A DNA stretch of 35,623 nucleotides from Nostoc desertorum CM1-VF14 (GCA_019359245.1 JAHHHR010000077.1:1-35623), one strand, 5' to 3'. Positions 24,608 to 33,695 are shown, counted from the stretch's first letter. A program made the numbers and translations. Notes: generated from the letters alone by a model not told the origin.

Positions 24608-27172
24608 TTACTCTGCCCAAGCAATCAACCTTGGTTCATAGGGATTAGCCAGGTGTGGATTTTTTGGCAATACACGCAAAGACAAACCTTGTAAACCAGA
24701 AGCAGTATAGGTGATATTACCCGTGTAAATGCTCAATTGCTGTGCATCTTCACCTTGATAATCCATCACCACTGGCACTGCGTTGACAATTTCACCATTG
24801 GCATCGATCGCACCTTGATATAACTCCACCTGCACATCATCATTGGTCAAAGTTGCCAAGTCAACCTTGGCTTTGACGGCAACGGTTTGGTTAACTTCAA
24901 TATCTGAAGCTGCCGATACATCAACATCTTTGATTCTGATATTGAACCAGTGTTCGCTTAGTTTTTCTTTCCAAGCAGCTAATTCTTTAGCTGGAGCATA
25001 GTTATCAACAGTCAGGGTATGATAGCGATCGCTGGCTGGGAAATAAGCCCTTTGTGCATATTCTCCTACCATCCGCGCTGTATTAAAGAATGGGCAATTC
25101 AACCGAATTGCATCCTTCATTTTGGCAACCCACGGACGGGGTAAACCATCACTATCCCGATGTTCATAAAATAAAGGTACAACTTCCTTCTCTAACAATT
25201 CGTAGAGAGCATTTGCTTCTACTTCATCTTGGTAGTTAGGATCGTCGTAATTCTCTCCATGTCCAATCGCCCAACCTGTGCGGACGTAATCAGCTTCATC
25301 CCACCAGCCATCTAGTACGCTTAAGTTTGGCAATCCATTCATGGCTGCTTTCATGCCACTGGTACCAGAGGCTTCCCGTGGGCGACGCGGTGTGTTTAAC
25401 CAGATATCGCAACCCGCAACCATCAACCGAGATATGTGAATGTCGTAATTGGGAACAAATACTACCTGTTTTTCTAAATGTTGTTCGCGGATAAAGTGAT
25501 TTATCTCGCGGATGAGTTCTTTTCCGGGGATATCTTTGGGATGTGCCTTACCAGCAATCACGAATTGCACTTTCCGGTCTTTGTTAGCCAGCAAAAGCCG
25601 CTTAATCCTTTCCAAATCACGCATCCAGAGGGTGGCGCGTTTGTAGGTGGCAAACCGACGGGCAAAACCAATAGTGAAAGCGTAGGGATCTAAAACTTCT
25701 TGGGCTTGGACAATTTCGGACACAGAAGCGCCGCGATCGGTCAAATGCTTGACCAAATGCTCCCGCACATACAAAATCATGTCTAAGCGGCAGCGTTCGT
25801 GATTGCGCCATAACTCTTCATCGGGTATAGCGTCCATCCGCTCCCACAATGGGCTATCTGGTGGTGCTGATGACCAGTTTGGTCCGAGGTAGCGATCGTA
25901 CAACTCTTGAGTTGATTTCGCAACACAACTCCGAGCATGGACACCGTTAGTAATTGCGGCGATTGGTACTTCTTCTACTGGCACTTTCTGCCACAAGCCC
26001 TGGAACATTTGCCGCGACACCACACCATGCAGCTGTGCTACACCGTTAGAAAATGTTGCCATTTTCAGCGCCAGCACCGCCATACTGAAAGGCCCCGATA
26101 AATCGCCTGTATTCTCGCGCCCAAGTCCTAAAAATTGCTCTTTGGGCAACCCAAATATCTCTGCATAGTACCCCAGGTAATACAGCATTTTTTCGGGAGC
26201 GAACAAGTCAATTCCTGCCGGTACTGGTGTGTGGGTAGTAAAGATATTACTGGAAGCCACTACCTGTTTAGCTTGGGGATAATTCAGTCCCTCTTCCTGA
26301 ATCAGCAAACGGATGCGTTCTAGAGCAGAGAAGGCGGCGTGACCTTCATTCATGTGGTAAGCTGTAACTTTTAGCCCCAAAGCTTTGAGCATTTGCACAC
26401 CACCGATCCCCAGCATAATTTCCTGGTGGATACGCATATCGATGTCGCCACCGTAGAGCTGATCTGTGATGTCGTGGTCGTAAGTGTTGTTGGGTTCAAC
26501 ATTGGTATCCATCAGATACAGGGGAACCATTCCTACCTGTACGCGCCAAACTCTGGCATATACCTTGCGCCCTGGATAATCTACGGCAATCCGCAGCTCT
26601 GAACCATCGGGATTGCGCTCTAGATGCAAGGGCATATTGTAGAAATCGTTGAGCAGGTAGCGCTCTTGCTGCCAGCCATCAGCATTAAGATACTGGGCAA
26701 AATAACCTTGCTGATACAGCAAACCCACACCCACAAGCGGTAGCCCCAAGTCACTAGCAGATTTGAGATGATCCCCCGCCAGGACACCCAAGCCCCCAGA
26801 ATAGACGGGCAAACAATCTACAAGTCCAAATTCCGCCGAAAAATAGGCGTAGCATTCTTTTGGTTTCTGCTCTCGTTGTTTCTGATACCAAGTCCGCTCT
26901 TGTAAATAATCGTCTAACTGACGGTCAGATCGATCCATTTGTGCTAGGAAGCCTTCATCTTCGACAACTTCCAGAAGCCGCGATTGAGAGATTGTTCCTA
27001 ACATTAACACCGGGTTATGATGGCTAGACTCCCAAAGGTCAGAGTCTAAGCGACGAAATAAATCTTTAGTTTCAACGTTCCAATCCCAGTGCAAGTTATA
27101 TGCCAGCCGCCGTAGTGGTTCGAGTCGCGGTGGTAGTGAAGGGGATACATTAAATGTGCGAATTGGCTGCAT
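24608..27172 (-). CDS. glgP: Alpha-glucan (glycogen) phosphorylase, GT35
   Basis: An 854-aa pyridoxal-phosphate enzyme that releases glucose-1-phosphate from glycogen. Signatures include an N-terminal DUF3417-type segment (RRLAYNLHWDWN), YFSAEFGLVDCLPVYSGGLG, AITNGVHARSC, FARRFATYKRATL and the PLP site EASGTSGMKAAMNG with Lys608. It belongs to the subgroup with an N-terminal DUF3417 domain rather than the plant/E. coli MalP-like subgroup. I chose the ATG at 27172 because the protein then begins MQPIRTFNVS, as relatives do; an in-frame TTG at 27190 would add six residues. Gene order gives no operon partner. It supplies sugar phosphate from glycogen in the dark. Confidence 0.96.
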   Translation of the reverse strand: MQPIRTFNVSPSLPPRLEPLRRLAYNLHWDWNVETKDLFRRLDSDLWESSHHNPVLMLGTISQSRLLEVVEDEGFLAQMDRSDRQLDDYLQERTWYQKQREQKPKECYAYFSAEFGLVDCLPVYSGGLGVLAGDHLKSASDLGLPLVGVGLLYQQGYFAQYLNADGWQQERYLLNDFYNMPLHLERNPDGSELRIAVDYPGRKVYARVWRVQVGMVPLYLMDTNVEPNNTYDHDITDQLYGGDIDMRIHQEIMLGIGGVQMLKALGLKVTAYHMNEGHAAFSALERIRLLIQEEGLNYPQAKQVVASSNIFTTHTPVPAGIDLFAPEKMLYYLGYYAEIFGLPKEQFLGLGRENTGDLSGPFSMAVLALKMATFSNGVAQLHGVVSRQMFQGLWQKVPVEEVPIAAITNGVHARSCVAKSTQELYDRYLGPNWSSAPPDSPLWERMDAIPDEELWRNHERCRLDMILYVREHLVKHLTDRGASVSEIVQAQEVLDPYAFTIGFARRFATYKRATLWMRDLERIKRLLLANKDRKVQFVIAGKAHPKDIPGKELIREINHFIREQHLEKQVVFVPNYDIHISRLMVAGCDIWLNTPRRPREASGTSGMKAAMNGLPNLSVLDGWWDEADYVRTGWAIGHGENYDDPNYQDEVEANALYELLEKEVVPLFYEHRDSDGLPRPWVAKMKDAIRLNCPFFNTARMVGEYAQRAYFPASDRYHTLTVDNYAPAKELAAWKEKLSEHWFNIRIKDVDVSAASDIEVNQTVAVKAKVDLATLTNDDVQVELYQGAIDANGEIVNAVPVVMDYQGEDAQQLSIYTGNITYTASGLQGLSLRVLPKNPHLANPYEPRLIAWAE

Positions 27173-27610
27173 AAGTTGGCAAAACTCCAAGTTTAACTAT
27201 GGTTATTGTTTACTCTCTTTACCAATGTTGCCAATTCTTTATACAGTAATTTGTGACAAAGCGATGACTTTGTTAAGCATTGAGAATTCTTTTTAACCTC
27301 GTTGCTAAAGTTTACACCAAGGTGTTTCTAATTCTATGCCTTAGCCTCAGCCATATACTTGGTATATTAAAATTTAATCATTTAGTGCCATATATCACTT
27401 AAAAAAATTATAGCTCTGAACGAATAATTTATATTTATTTTAGAATTCATTGCGGGGATCAATTATAAGGTCTTGGCTGAGGGGGAAAATTCCTCATAAC
27501 TGCATCAAGAAACAGTTAATAATTTAATTATTTTTTAATAAAAGTGCCCTAGCATAGAGTCAGTATGAGAGAAAAGACTTACTATAATTCTTCGGTTAAG
27601 GTTAGCTTAA

Positions 27611-27684
27611 GGTGATGCGACGCCGATAGCGTACCCCTACGGGCAAGCAAGCTACGCACAGCGTCTCGTAGTCGTAAACATCGC
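27611..27684. repeat. Dispersed palindromic repeat
   Basis: A GC-rich 74-bp segment with GGTGATGCGACGCCGATAGC, CTACGGGCAAGCAAGCTACG and GTAAACATCGCC. The ends (GGTGATG and CATCGCC) are roughly inverted, so it can fold. It belongs to the same dispersed family as the segments at 1618 and 28563. Confidence 0.65.
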
Positions 27685-27708
27685 CTAAATTAGGATCATG
27701 TAAAAATA

Positions 27709-27775
27709 ATACCAAGCAGTTAACTAAGAAAAGCGATGCCTGCTGCGGGCTACGCCTACGCTAACTACTTGGTAT
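27709..27775. repeat. 67-bp element with 14-bp inverted ends
   Basis: ATACCAAGCAGTTA at 27709-27722 and TAACTACTTGGTAT at 27762-27775 are inverted copies with one mismatch. They flank a GC-rich core containing GCGATGCCTGCTGCGGGCTA and CGCCTACG. The layout is that of a small hairpin element or MITE-like repeat. Confidence 0.75.
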
Positions 27776-27822
27776 AAATGTTTTGGTGCTAAAACAGGGA
27801 AATAACTTGCGACGGTGTTATT

Positions 27823-28170
27823 CTACGCGCCTAGTGAAGGCTGATCTTTGGTGTTTTTTGTCATTGACAAAGCTACAGCTGCTGCATAAGCAATCTCCGC
27901 TGCCATTTGATAAGCAAGTTTGATACTAGATGAAGTGTCCTTGGCTTTACTAGATGAAGTGTCCTTGGCTTTAGGAGAGGGGGAAGCTTTTTTTCGGCGT
28001 GATTCTTGTTTGACATCACCCGCGACAATAGATCGCTGTAAAATGATCCAGGCATCTAGGTCTTCTGAGTCATAATTACTTTGAAGTTGCGATCGCAGTT
28101 GATCTTCGGCTACAACACTCAGATAGCCGGTAGTTAGAGCTTCTTGGACAATTTCTTTAATTAAAGCCAT
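27823..28170 (-). CDS. Small cyanobacterial protein with duplicated Ser/Lys linker
   Basis: A 115-aa protein starting at the ATG at 28170 (a TTG at 28182 would add four residues). The N-terminal 55 residues form a compact helical domain (ALIKEIVQEALTTGYLSVVA, then LDAWIILQRSIVAGDV). Next is a low-complexity linker, SPSPKAKDTSSSKAKDTSSS, made by an exact 24-bp tandem duplication (27925-27972). A final helix rich in Ala (about 83-103, KLAYQMAAEIAYAAAVAL) closes the protein. The family is not recognised; no enzyme motif, signal or clear transmembrane helix is visible. Two adjacent hairpins lie about 130 bases upstream in its leader or promoter (28298-28337). Confidence 0.65.
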   Translation of the reverse strand: MALIKEIVQEALTTGYLSVVAEDQLRSQLQSNYDSEDLDAWIILQRSIVAGDVKQESRRKKASPSPKAKDTSSSKAKDTSSSIKLAYQMAAEIAYAAAVALSMTKNTKDQPSLGA

Positions 28171-28297
28171 AATTAGAACCAAGTATGTGAGTTAAAACCG
28201 ATACCTCAATGTAGGCATTTAATATTATTTTCTGGACTTCTCCTGGAAACTAAGTTACTTTTTAGTCTTCTTTCAATAAAATTTATAATGAGTAGTG

Positions 28298-28337
28298 CCA
28301 AGCACGCATCACCCGCTTGGCTCACCCGAATGGGTGA
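28298..28337. promoter_or_regulatory. Two adjacent hairpins with overlapping pairing options
   Basis: CCAAGC (28298-28303) pairs with GCTTGG (28315-28320), and TCACCC (28322-28327) pairs with GGGTGA (28332-28337). A second TCACCC lies inside the first loop (28309-28314) and could pair with the same GGGTGA, giving two mutually exclusive folds. Followed by TTTACAAATTTTT on the plus strand. On the minus strand it lies upstream of the 115-aa gene. Confidence 0.4.
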
Positions 28338-28562
28338 TTTACAAATTTTTAGATACAAGTAATAAATAAGAAGAAAATTTTTAGCTTTTTAACGAAGAGA
28401 GCGTCATAAGTATAGTAGATATCATTTTGACTTGAACACCTAATGATAGCATTACTTCAACAAGCAACCTTAGAAATATAGACATAAATAGCAATTAACC
28501 GCTTAAAGCATTTTTAAACTTACCTTTTTCAATAATTTTCTCTAAGTGTATAAAAATATTTC

Positions 28563-28600
28563 AGAGTAGCGTAGGCTTTGCCCACCGTAGGCATCGCTCT
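28563..28600. repeat. Dispersed GCGTAGGC-type palindrome
   Basis: AGAGTAGCGTAGGC and GTAGGCATCGCTCT bracket TTTGCCCACC; the outer AGAG...AGCG and CGCT...CT words are inverted. One more member of the short repeat family of this window. Confidence 0.6.
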
Positions 28601-29550
28601 AGTAAAAAAGTTAACTAATTTTTATTATTATCATCAACAATTAACTTGAAAATCAACTTATTTAATAATAGTGTTCCACTTAAAATAAAATGTGTTATCG
28701 TTAAAAACAATTGTTATTAAAAGCAATTTATGTAATTATAAACGTGAATTTGTTAGTCTGTAAATCATCCGTGTGCAACATGATTGGAGCAGCATACTCT
28801 AGAAATTCGTTGCAAGAAAGCCGTCATAGCACTCGGGGAAGCGCTTACTTGTTTGCACCGATGGTTAACTTCAATGTGATGGCTGATGTGGGAGATAATC
28901 CACCCTAATTAGATTTTATTTAGGCAATAAGACCCATAAAAATTTAACAATAATTACATTTTTATGCTAGGCAAAAATTTTATCTGATCTTTGAATATAG
29001 TCTAGTTAAATGTATTTTTTGTTGCAAAAGAGCTTGTGGAACCGAATTGTTTCAAAATGCTAAAACCGTTTGAGATAAATTAGCTCAAAGTAAACAATTT
29101 TATCCATATTTACGTAACAAACTTTGCAAATTTGCCCGATAACCAAAACAGTAGCCTATCTAACCCAGCAAATTTTACCATTAGACAATTTAATAGTCTG
29201 GGGTTTAACCATGCAATGCACTGAGATTGTGTTAATTAATCTGGTGGAAAGAAGCAAAACTTTTACGTGCTGTGACTGGTACAAAAGCTTCTATAAACCT
29301 AACGCAATTGTGTATATCAATTGAGCAATTCTATCGCACCTAAGTTAAAGAATTGCTCACATAGTCAAAGCTAGGCTCTGGTTTTCCAAATGTTGAAAAA
29401 CCATCTAAAAATATGGGTAAATTTCGGTAATACTACCACCTTAAGTTACGTGTTAATAATTACATGACTTATTGGTATTTGCAGAAGCTCAAGATAAAAC
29501 CGCAACACATCAATCCTGTCAACAACAATTAATTGAAGAGATATGTAGCT

Positions 29551-30252
29551 ATGCATAACAAGCAATATTTTTCAAAATTGCAGCGCGTGCAAGAACTTTT
29601 AGTAACTACTATGTTAGGTGATATTCCTACCGTTATTCTAGGGCCAAAGTTGCGTAATTTGGGATATCGTAGTATTTTTGCCCAGATAGGCAGCCCAGTC
29701 TATATTCAAAATGGTGTTGAATTTAACGGTAGTTGCTGTATTGAGATAGGTAGCGGAGTATATATTTTCAAGGGTGTGCGGATGGATGCTAGAGGACACA
29801 AAAATAATAGAATTCATCTAGGAAATAGAGTTGCTATTGAGCGTAACGTTGATATAGGGTCTTTGGACAATACGTGTATACATATTGATGAAGACACCTT
29901 TATTGCCCCCAATGTGTGTATTGAGGGGCCAGGAGACATTAAAATTGGTAAACACTGCTTAATAGCTGCCCATTCAGGGATATATGCTAATAATCATAAT
30001 TTTGCCGATCCGATGAAGCCGATAAAATACCAAGGTGTTACTCGTAAGGGAATTGTGATTGAGGATGACTGTTGGCTAGGGCATGGAGTAACAGTATTAG
30101 ATGGCGTTACTATCGGCAAAGGCAGTGTTATTGGTGCGGGAGCAGTTGTCAATAGAGATATTCCCCCTTTCTCCGTTGCTGTAGGCATACCTGCACGAGT
30201 AATCAAAAACCGAATTGGTAAAAACCTCGCAAAACTTCAAGTTGAGAAATAG
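29551..30252 (+). CDS. Left-handed beta-helix (hexapeptide) acyltransferase
   Basis: A 233-aa acyltransferase of the WbbJ/maltose-acetyltransferase type. Residues from about 50 on form hexapeptide repeats (IQNGVEFNGS, IEIGSGVYIFKGV, IHLGNRVAIERNV, IHIDEDTFIAPNV, IKIGKHCLIAAHSGI). The catalytic His149 is in NNHNF, and the C-terminal coil has GVTIGKGSVIGAGAVV and VAVGIPARVI. Such enzymes form trimers and acetylate sugars, antibiotics or polysaccharide precursors, using acetyl-CoA. The ATG at 29551 follows GAAGAGAT at about 10 bases; an in-frame TTG at 29533 is less likely. Nearby envelope genes suggest a surface glycan substrate, but this is inference. Confidence 0.92.
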   Translation: MHNKQYFSKLQRVQELLVTTMLGDIPTVILGPKLRNLGYRSIFAQIGSPVYIQNGVEFNGSCCIEIGSGVYIFKGVRMDARGHKNNRIHLGNRVAIERNVDIGSLDNTCIHIDEDTFIAPNVCIEGPGDIKIGKHCLIAAHSGIYANNHNFADPMKPIKYQGVTRKGIVIEDDCWLGHGVTVLDGVTIGKGSVIGAGAVVNRDIPPFSVAVGIPARVIKNRIGKNLAKLQVEK

Positions 30253-30450
30253 GGCATGGGGCATAGTAAATATCTCCCCTGTTACCTTTTTGGGAAACCT
30301 TTGCCGTCAGTTAGCGTCACAAGAGTAACCCCAGTCTCCAGAGTCCTCTCAAAAAGGGACGAGATTTGGGTAATATAAAGGAGCTATCTTTTCTGCATGG
30401 CAGATCCTGAAAGAAAAGCTTTCTTTGTCTTACCCCTTGGAGATATTTCT

Positions 30451-30567
30451 ATGCTGACTTTAAAAATCGCTGTTTATATTGTTGTTGCCTTCTTCGTAAC
30501 TATCTTTGTCTTCGGATTTTTGTCAAACGATCCAGCTCGTAACCCCGGCCGTCGGGACTTAGAGTAA
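30451..30567 (+). CDS. psbI: Photosystem II reaction centre protein PsbI
   Basis: A 38-aa single-helix membrane protein: MLTLKIAVYIVVAFFVTIFV then FGFLSNDPARNPGRRDLE. This matches the conserved PsbI sequence almost residue for residue, including the N-terminal MLTLKIAVY and C-terminal NPGRxDLE. PsbI sits at the edge of the D1 side of photosystem II in the thylakoid and helps assembly and stability. The start is supported by TTGGAG ten bases upstream. It is alone on the plus strand, followed by a 12-bp hairpin at 30620. About 20 kb separates it from psbA, so the two are not linked as an operon. Confidence 0.98.
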   Translation: MLTLKIAVYIVVAFFVTIFVFGFLSNDPARNPGRRDLE

Positions 30568-30619
30568 AAGGGCGATAAATCATCCGCGACATTAGAAGGC
30601 GGAAGATACTAAATGCCAC

Positions 30620-30653
30620 GGAAACTTACTAAACTCTCGCCTAGTAAGTTTCC
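30620..30653 (+). terminator. Perfect 12-bp hairpin after psbI
   Basis: GGAAACTTACTA and TAGTAAGTTTCC pair exactly around a 10-base loop, 53 bases past the psbI stop and before the start of the LptD-like gene. There is no T-tract, so it may act as an mRNA-end stabiliser or a processing site instead of a classic terminator. Confidence 0.65.
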
Positions 30654-30763
30654 TCCTCCAAGTGGCTTGCTACCGGTAGCAGAAGGCGACAGTCGGAAGG
30701 CAAAATGTATATTCATCCTTCCGTCCGTCATTTGGCTGTTTGTTAGCCCGATTATGCTCAAAT

Positions 30764-33616
30764 ATGCTTCATCCAGTTCTGCCGCCCGATCCGCCTCCTA
30801 TCCTCGAATCTTTACAACCTGTAAATCACGCCTCATCTGCTAGTTATCCAAAGTTTCTTTCAGTTGTAGAGACTGGAATGCAGGAAAAGATAGACAAATC
30901 CAAGCAGCCCAAGGATTTGCCTCAATCGGTAATTGCGGGTGACACCAAGAGTGATCCGCCATTGCCAAGTTTGAACAACTCAACTCAGGATGACTTGGTA
31001 GTTGCCAAAATCCCCTCTGTACCCCATCCGCCAGAAGTTTCGCCCATAATTAGCTCTGGAAATGCTGCAATTTTGGGAAAATCGCTGATTGTTGGTTATC
31101 CTACGCAGGAGGTTAAAACCTCTAACCGCCAAGATAAAGAAGAGACAAAGACAAGTGCGAGCATCGGCGTTGAGCGCTCAGAAATTCTTCTAAGAGCAGC
31201 GTTACGCAAACGGAAGACGGAACGAGAAGCTACTGCGTTGCTAAGAAAAGTTGGAGCAGAGGCTTCCTCTGTAGCCGCAAAAGGTGAACCTTTTCAAAAA
31301 CTCAAAGAGCAATTTCCAAATTCAAACTCTAGTGGAGAAAAACAAACCTTTTTGGATGGTAGCTTTAGCTATAGAGTTTCCCCAAGTCCCCTTTTCGCTC
31401 AATCTTTGCGTCCTCTTCAAATTGTCCCAAGTGTCGCAAATAGCAACAAGTTAGTCGAATCAAAGGCGGGAATTTTAGCTGAGAAATTAACCCAGCAAAA
31501 ACAGCAAAGTGATATTACTGCACCACAGTCTTCAGGAACAGATAATATCTCTGTATCTGCTGCTGATCTTGCATCGAATTCTCAATCAGTACAAAATTTT
31601 ATAAAATTCAAGTCTCGTAACCCAACAAAGCAACTCTCAGCACCCATCACTGTAGAATTCCAGTCCCAAGTTCAACAACCAACTCAAGTACCAACGCCTA
31701 CACCAAAGGTAGACACCACTAATCAACCACAAGCGTCCACTACCACGCCACCAGTCCAGCCGAGAATTGTAGAAGTCACTTCAGACCGGCAAGAGTATGA
31801 CGAGCAACGGCGAATTATTACAGCTGTTGGCAATGTAGTTGTGCGATTTGATGGGGCGGTGGTGGATGCCGATCGCCTGCAAGTCAATTTAGACAACTTG
31901 ATTGCTGCCGGAGAAGGCAACGTAACTTTAACACGGGGCGATCAGGTACTGCGCGGACAACGCTTTACTTATAACTTTGTTCAAGATAATGGGGAACTGC
32001 TAAATGGTAGAGGAGAAATTTACGTACCCTCAGCCCAAACAGATTTTGCTTTCTCACCCACGGGTCTAACTGCTGGAACTGCTGGTGGAGTTCCAAGACG
32101 TCCGCCCAGCGATAGCATTAGAGCCAATCAGCCCGTTTCCGGTGTGAGTAGCCCTGGAGGAATTGATGTGACAATTGGTGGTCAGGCAGATGCTACCAAT
32201 ATCCCGCCACCGAAAGCAGGGGGTGCAGTGAATCGGCTCAGGTTTGAAGCTGAAAACATTGACTTTTATCCGCAAGGCTGGCAAGCAAGAGATGTCCGCA
32301 TCACCAATGATCCTTTTTCGCCCCCAGAATTAGAGTTACGCGCCGATAAAGTAACTCTGACGCGAGAGACACCCTTGGTAGACCGCATCAGGACACAGGG
32401 GCAGCGTTTGGTATTGGATCAAACAATCTCCTTGCCAATTCCGGTAAATGAACGGACTATTGACCGCCGGGAGCGGGACGTTACACCTGCAATAGTTTCC
32501 CCCGGCTATGATGGAGAAGATCGGGGTGGTTTGTATATTGAGCGTGGCTTTCCAGTGATTGATACAGAGCAAACACGCTGGACAATCACGCCCCAGTTGC
32601 TAATACAGAGAGCTGTGCAAGAAGGCACGGGTGACTTAGGCGCACTGTTTGCTGCGAAAACAAAGATAAATTCTGTTTTGAGTCCACGAGCAGTAGTTGA
32701 GGGGACTGGAGAGTTAACTAGTTTTGACTTGAACAAGGTAGAAGAGAATTTGCGGGCGAGGTTAGGATTGCGCCAGATATTAGGGACTTCCCTTCCCCAC
32801 ATTTTGGATCTGGAATATAGCTACCGCACTCGCTTTTACAATGGTACCCTTGGCTTTCAAACCGTCCAGAGCAGTCTTGGCGGTATTGTTACCTCTCCCG
32901 TGATTCCTTTAGGCAAGAGTGGCATCAACCTCACCTATCAAGCAAGCGCTCGATATATCAATGCCAACACCGATCGCCAAGACTTACTAGAGCCGGTGCG
33001 GGAAAACGATCGCATTTCACTAGGTCGTTTCCAAGGCAGTGCTGAACTCAGTAAAGGGATATTACTGTGGCAGGGAAAACCATTACCACCCACTGCCACT
33101 GAAGGGTTAAGATACACAGCTAACCCTGTAGTTCCTTACTTGCAGGCGATCGGTAGACTTACAGGCACTAGCAGTTATTACACCAATGGAGATAACCAAA
33201 GTACCCTAACTGCTACAATTGGCTTACAAGGTCAAATTGGTCATTTTTCTCGGCCTTTTTTCGACTATACCGCTTTTAATATTAGTTACTCTCAAGGTTT
33301 AAACAGCGGATTATCACCCTTTTTGTTTGATCGCTCCGTTGATAACAAAGTGTTGAGTGCTGGGATATCACAGCAAATCTACGGCCCTTTTCGCTTAGGC
33401 TTTCAAACATCTGTTAACTTGGATACTGGTAAAGAAACTAGCACGGACTACATTTTAGAATATAGCCGTCGCACCTATGGGATCACCTTGCGTTACAATC
33501 CGGTGCTGGAGTTAGGCGGTTTCAGCATCCGAATTAGTGATTTTAACTGGGGTGGTGGCACTGATCCATTTTCTGAAATTAGACCAGTCGTAGGTGGTGT
33601 AGAACAGGATTATTAG
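30764..33616 (+). CDS. LptD/OstA-like outer-membrane protein (DUF3769 type)
   Basis: A 950-aa protein. I chose the ATG at 30764 because it gives the proline-rich start MLHPVLPPDPPPILESL; an in-frame TTG at 30740 would add eight residues. Residues 1-330 are low-complexity and Ser/Pro/Gln-rich. From about 334 comes an OstA/LptA-like beta-jellyroll segment (VTSDRQEYDEQRRIITAVGN, VVDADRLQVNLDNLIAAGEG, LRGQRFTYNF). The C-terminal third is rich in alternating hydrophobic strands (LDLEYSYRTRFYNGTLGF, SILDY-type and GITLRYNPVLELGGFSIRI) and fits an outer-membrane beta-barrel. This is the layout of the cyanobacterial LptD homologues annotated DUF3769, which insert lipopolysaccharide in the outer leaflet. 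No classical signal peptide is seen at the chosen start. Confidence 0.85.
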   Translation: MLHPVLPPDPPPILESLQPVNHASSASYPKFLSVVETGMQEKIDKSKQPKDLPQSVIAGDTKSDPPLPSLNNSTQDDLVVAKIPSVPHPPEVSPIISSGNAAILGKSLIVGYPTQEVKTSNRQDKEETKTSASIGVERSEILLRAALRKRKTEREATALLRKVGAEASSVAAKGEPFQKLKEQFPNSNSSGEKQTFLDGSFSYRVSPSPLFAQSLRPLQIVPSVANSNKLVESKAGILAEKLTQQKQQSDITAPQSSGTDNISVSAADLASNSQSVQNFIKFKSRNPTKQLSAPITVEFQSQVQQPTQVPTPTPKVDTTNQPQASTTTPPVQPRIVEVTSDRQEYDEQRRIITAVGNVVVRFDGAVVDADRLQVNLDNLIAAGEGNVTLTRGDQVLRGQRFTYNFVQDNGELLNGRGEIYVPSAQTDFAFSPTGLTAGTAGGVPRRPPSDSIRANQPVSGVSSPGGIDVTIGGQADATNIPPPKAGGAVNRLRFEAENIDFYPQGWQARDVRITNDPFSPPELELRADKVTLTRETPLVDRIRTQGQRLVLDQTISLPIPVNERTIDRRERDVTPAIVSPGYDGEDRGGLYIERGFPVIDTEQTRWTITPQLLIQRAVQEGTGDLGALFAAKTKINSVLSPRAVVEGTGELTSFDLNKVEENLRARLGLRQILGTSLPHILDLEYSYRTRFYNGTLGFQTVQSSLGGIVTSPVIPLGKSGINLTYQASARYINANTDRQDLLEPVRENDRISLGRFQGSAELSKGILLWQGKPLPPTATEGLRYTANPVVPYLQAIGRLTGTSSYYTNGDNQSTLTATIGLQGQIGHFSRPFFDYTAFNISYSQGLNSGLSPFLFDRSVDNKVLSAGISQQIYGPFRLGFQTSVNLDTGKETSTDYILEYSRRTYGITLRYNPVLELGGFSIRISDFNWGGGTDPFSEIRPVVGGVEQDY

Positions 33617-33658
33617 TCAAATAGTTATCAGTTCTCGTCAGTCGATACAATTAAGCAG

Positions 33659-33695
33659 GTGGGTGGTAAAATTCGTAAGTATGTCACCACCCCAC
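33659..33695 (+). terminator. Hairpin after the LptD-like gene
   Basis: GTGGGTGGT pairs with ACCACCCCAC with one bulged C, around a loop of about 18 bases, 43 bases after the stop. No T-tract follows, so the terminator role is tentative. Confidence 0.45.

Larger units (their letters stand above)
27173..27822. other. Intergenic region with two palindromic repeat elements
   Basis: A 650-bp A/T-rich spacer upstream of glgP. It should hold the glgP promoter in its left part, which I cannot place. The right part is occupied by the repeat at 27611-27684 and the 67-bp inverted-repeat element at 27709-27775. No reading frame is convincing. Confidence 0.6.
28171..29550. other. Long gene-poor region
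   Basis: Nearly 1.4 kb without a convincing gene. It holds two hairpins at 28298-28337, a dispersed palindrome at 28563-28600 and a 10-bp-stem hairpin at 29323-29358 (GAGCAATTCT / AGAATTGCTC). Two small frames exist: 28780-28908 (42 aa from ATG, ending LFAPMVNFNVMADVGDNPP) and 29124-29324 (66 aa from TTG). Neither has a ribosome binding site or a recognisable family. Base composition is strongly A/T. It may contain regulatory RNA or decayed genes. Confidence 0.5.

Noticed and set aside
27100..27130. GGTTCGAGTC, resembling a tRNA T-loop
   Set aside because: It lies inside the glgP coding sequence and no surrounding cloverleaf can be drawn.
28780..28908. 42-aa frame ending LFAPMVNFNVMADVGDNPP
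   Set aside because: Considered as a peptide precursor, but there is no ribosome binding site, leader signature or modification gene nearby; listed only as part of the gene-poor region.
29124..29324. 66-aa frame from TTG
   Set aside because: Weak start, no ribosome binding site and no family. The hairpin after it is the only supporting sign.
30613..30843. 76-aa plus-strand frame across the psbI to LptD-like gap
   Set aside because: It starts in a hairpin and overlaps the start of the LptD-like gene in another frame; no domain or ribosome binding site.
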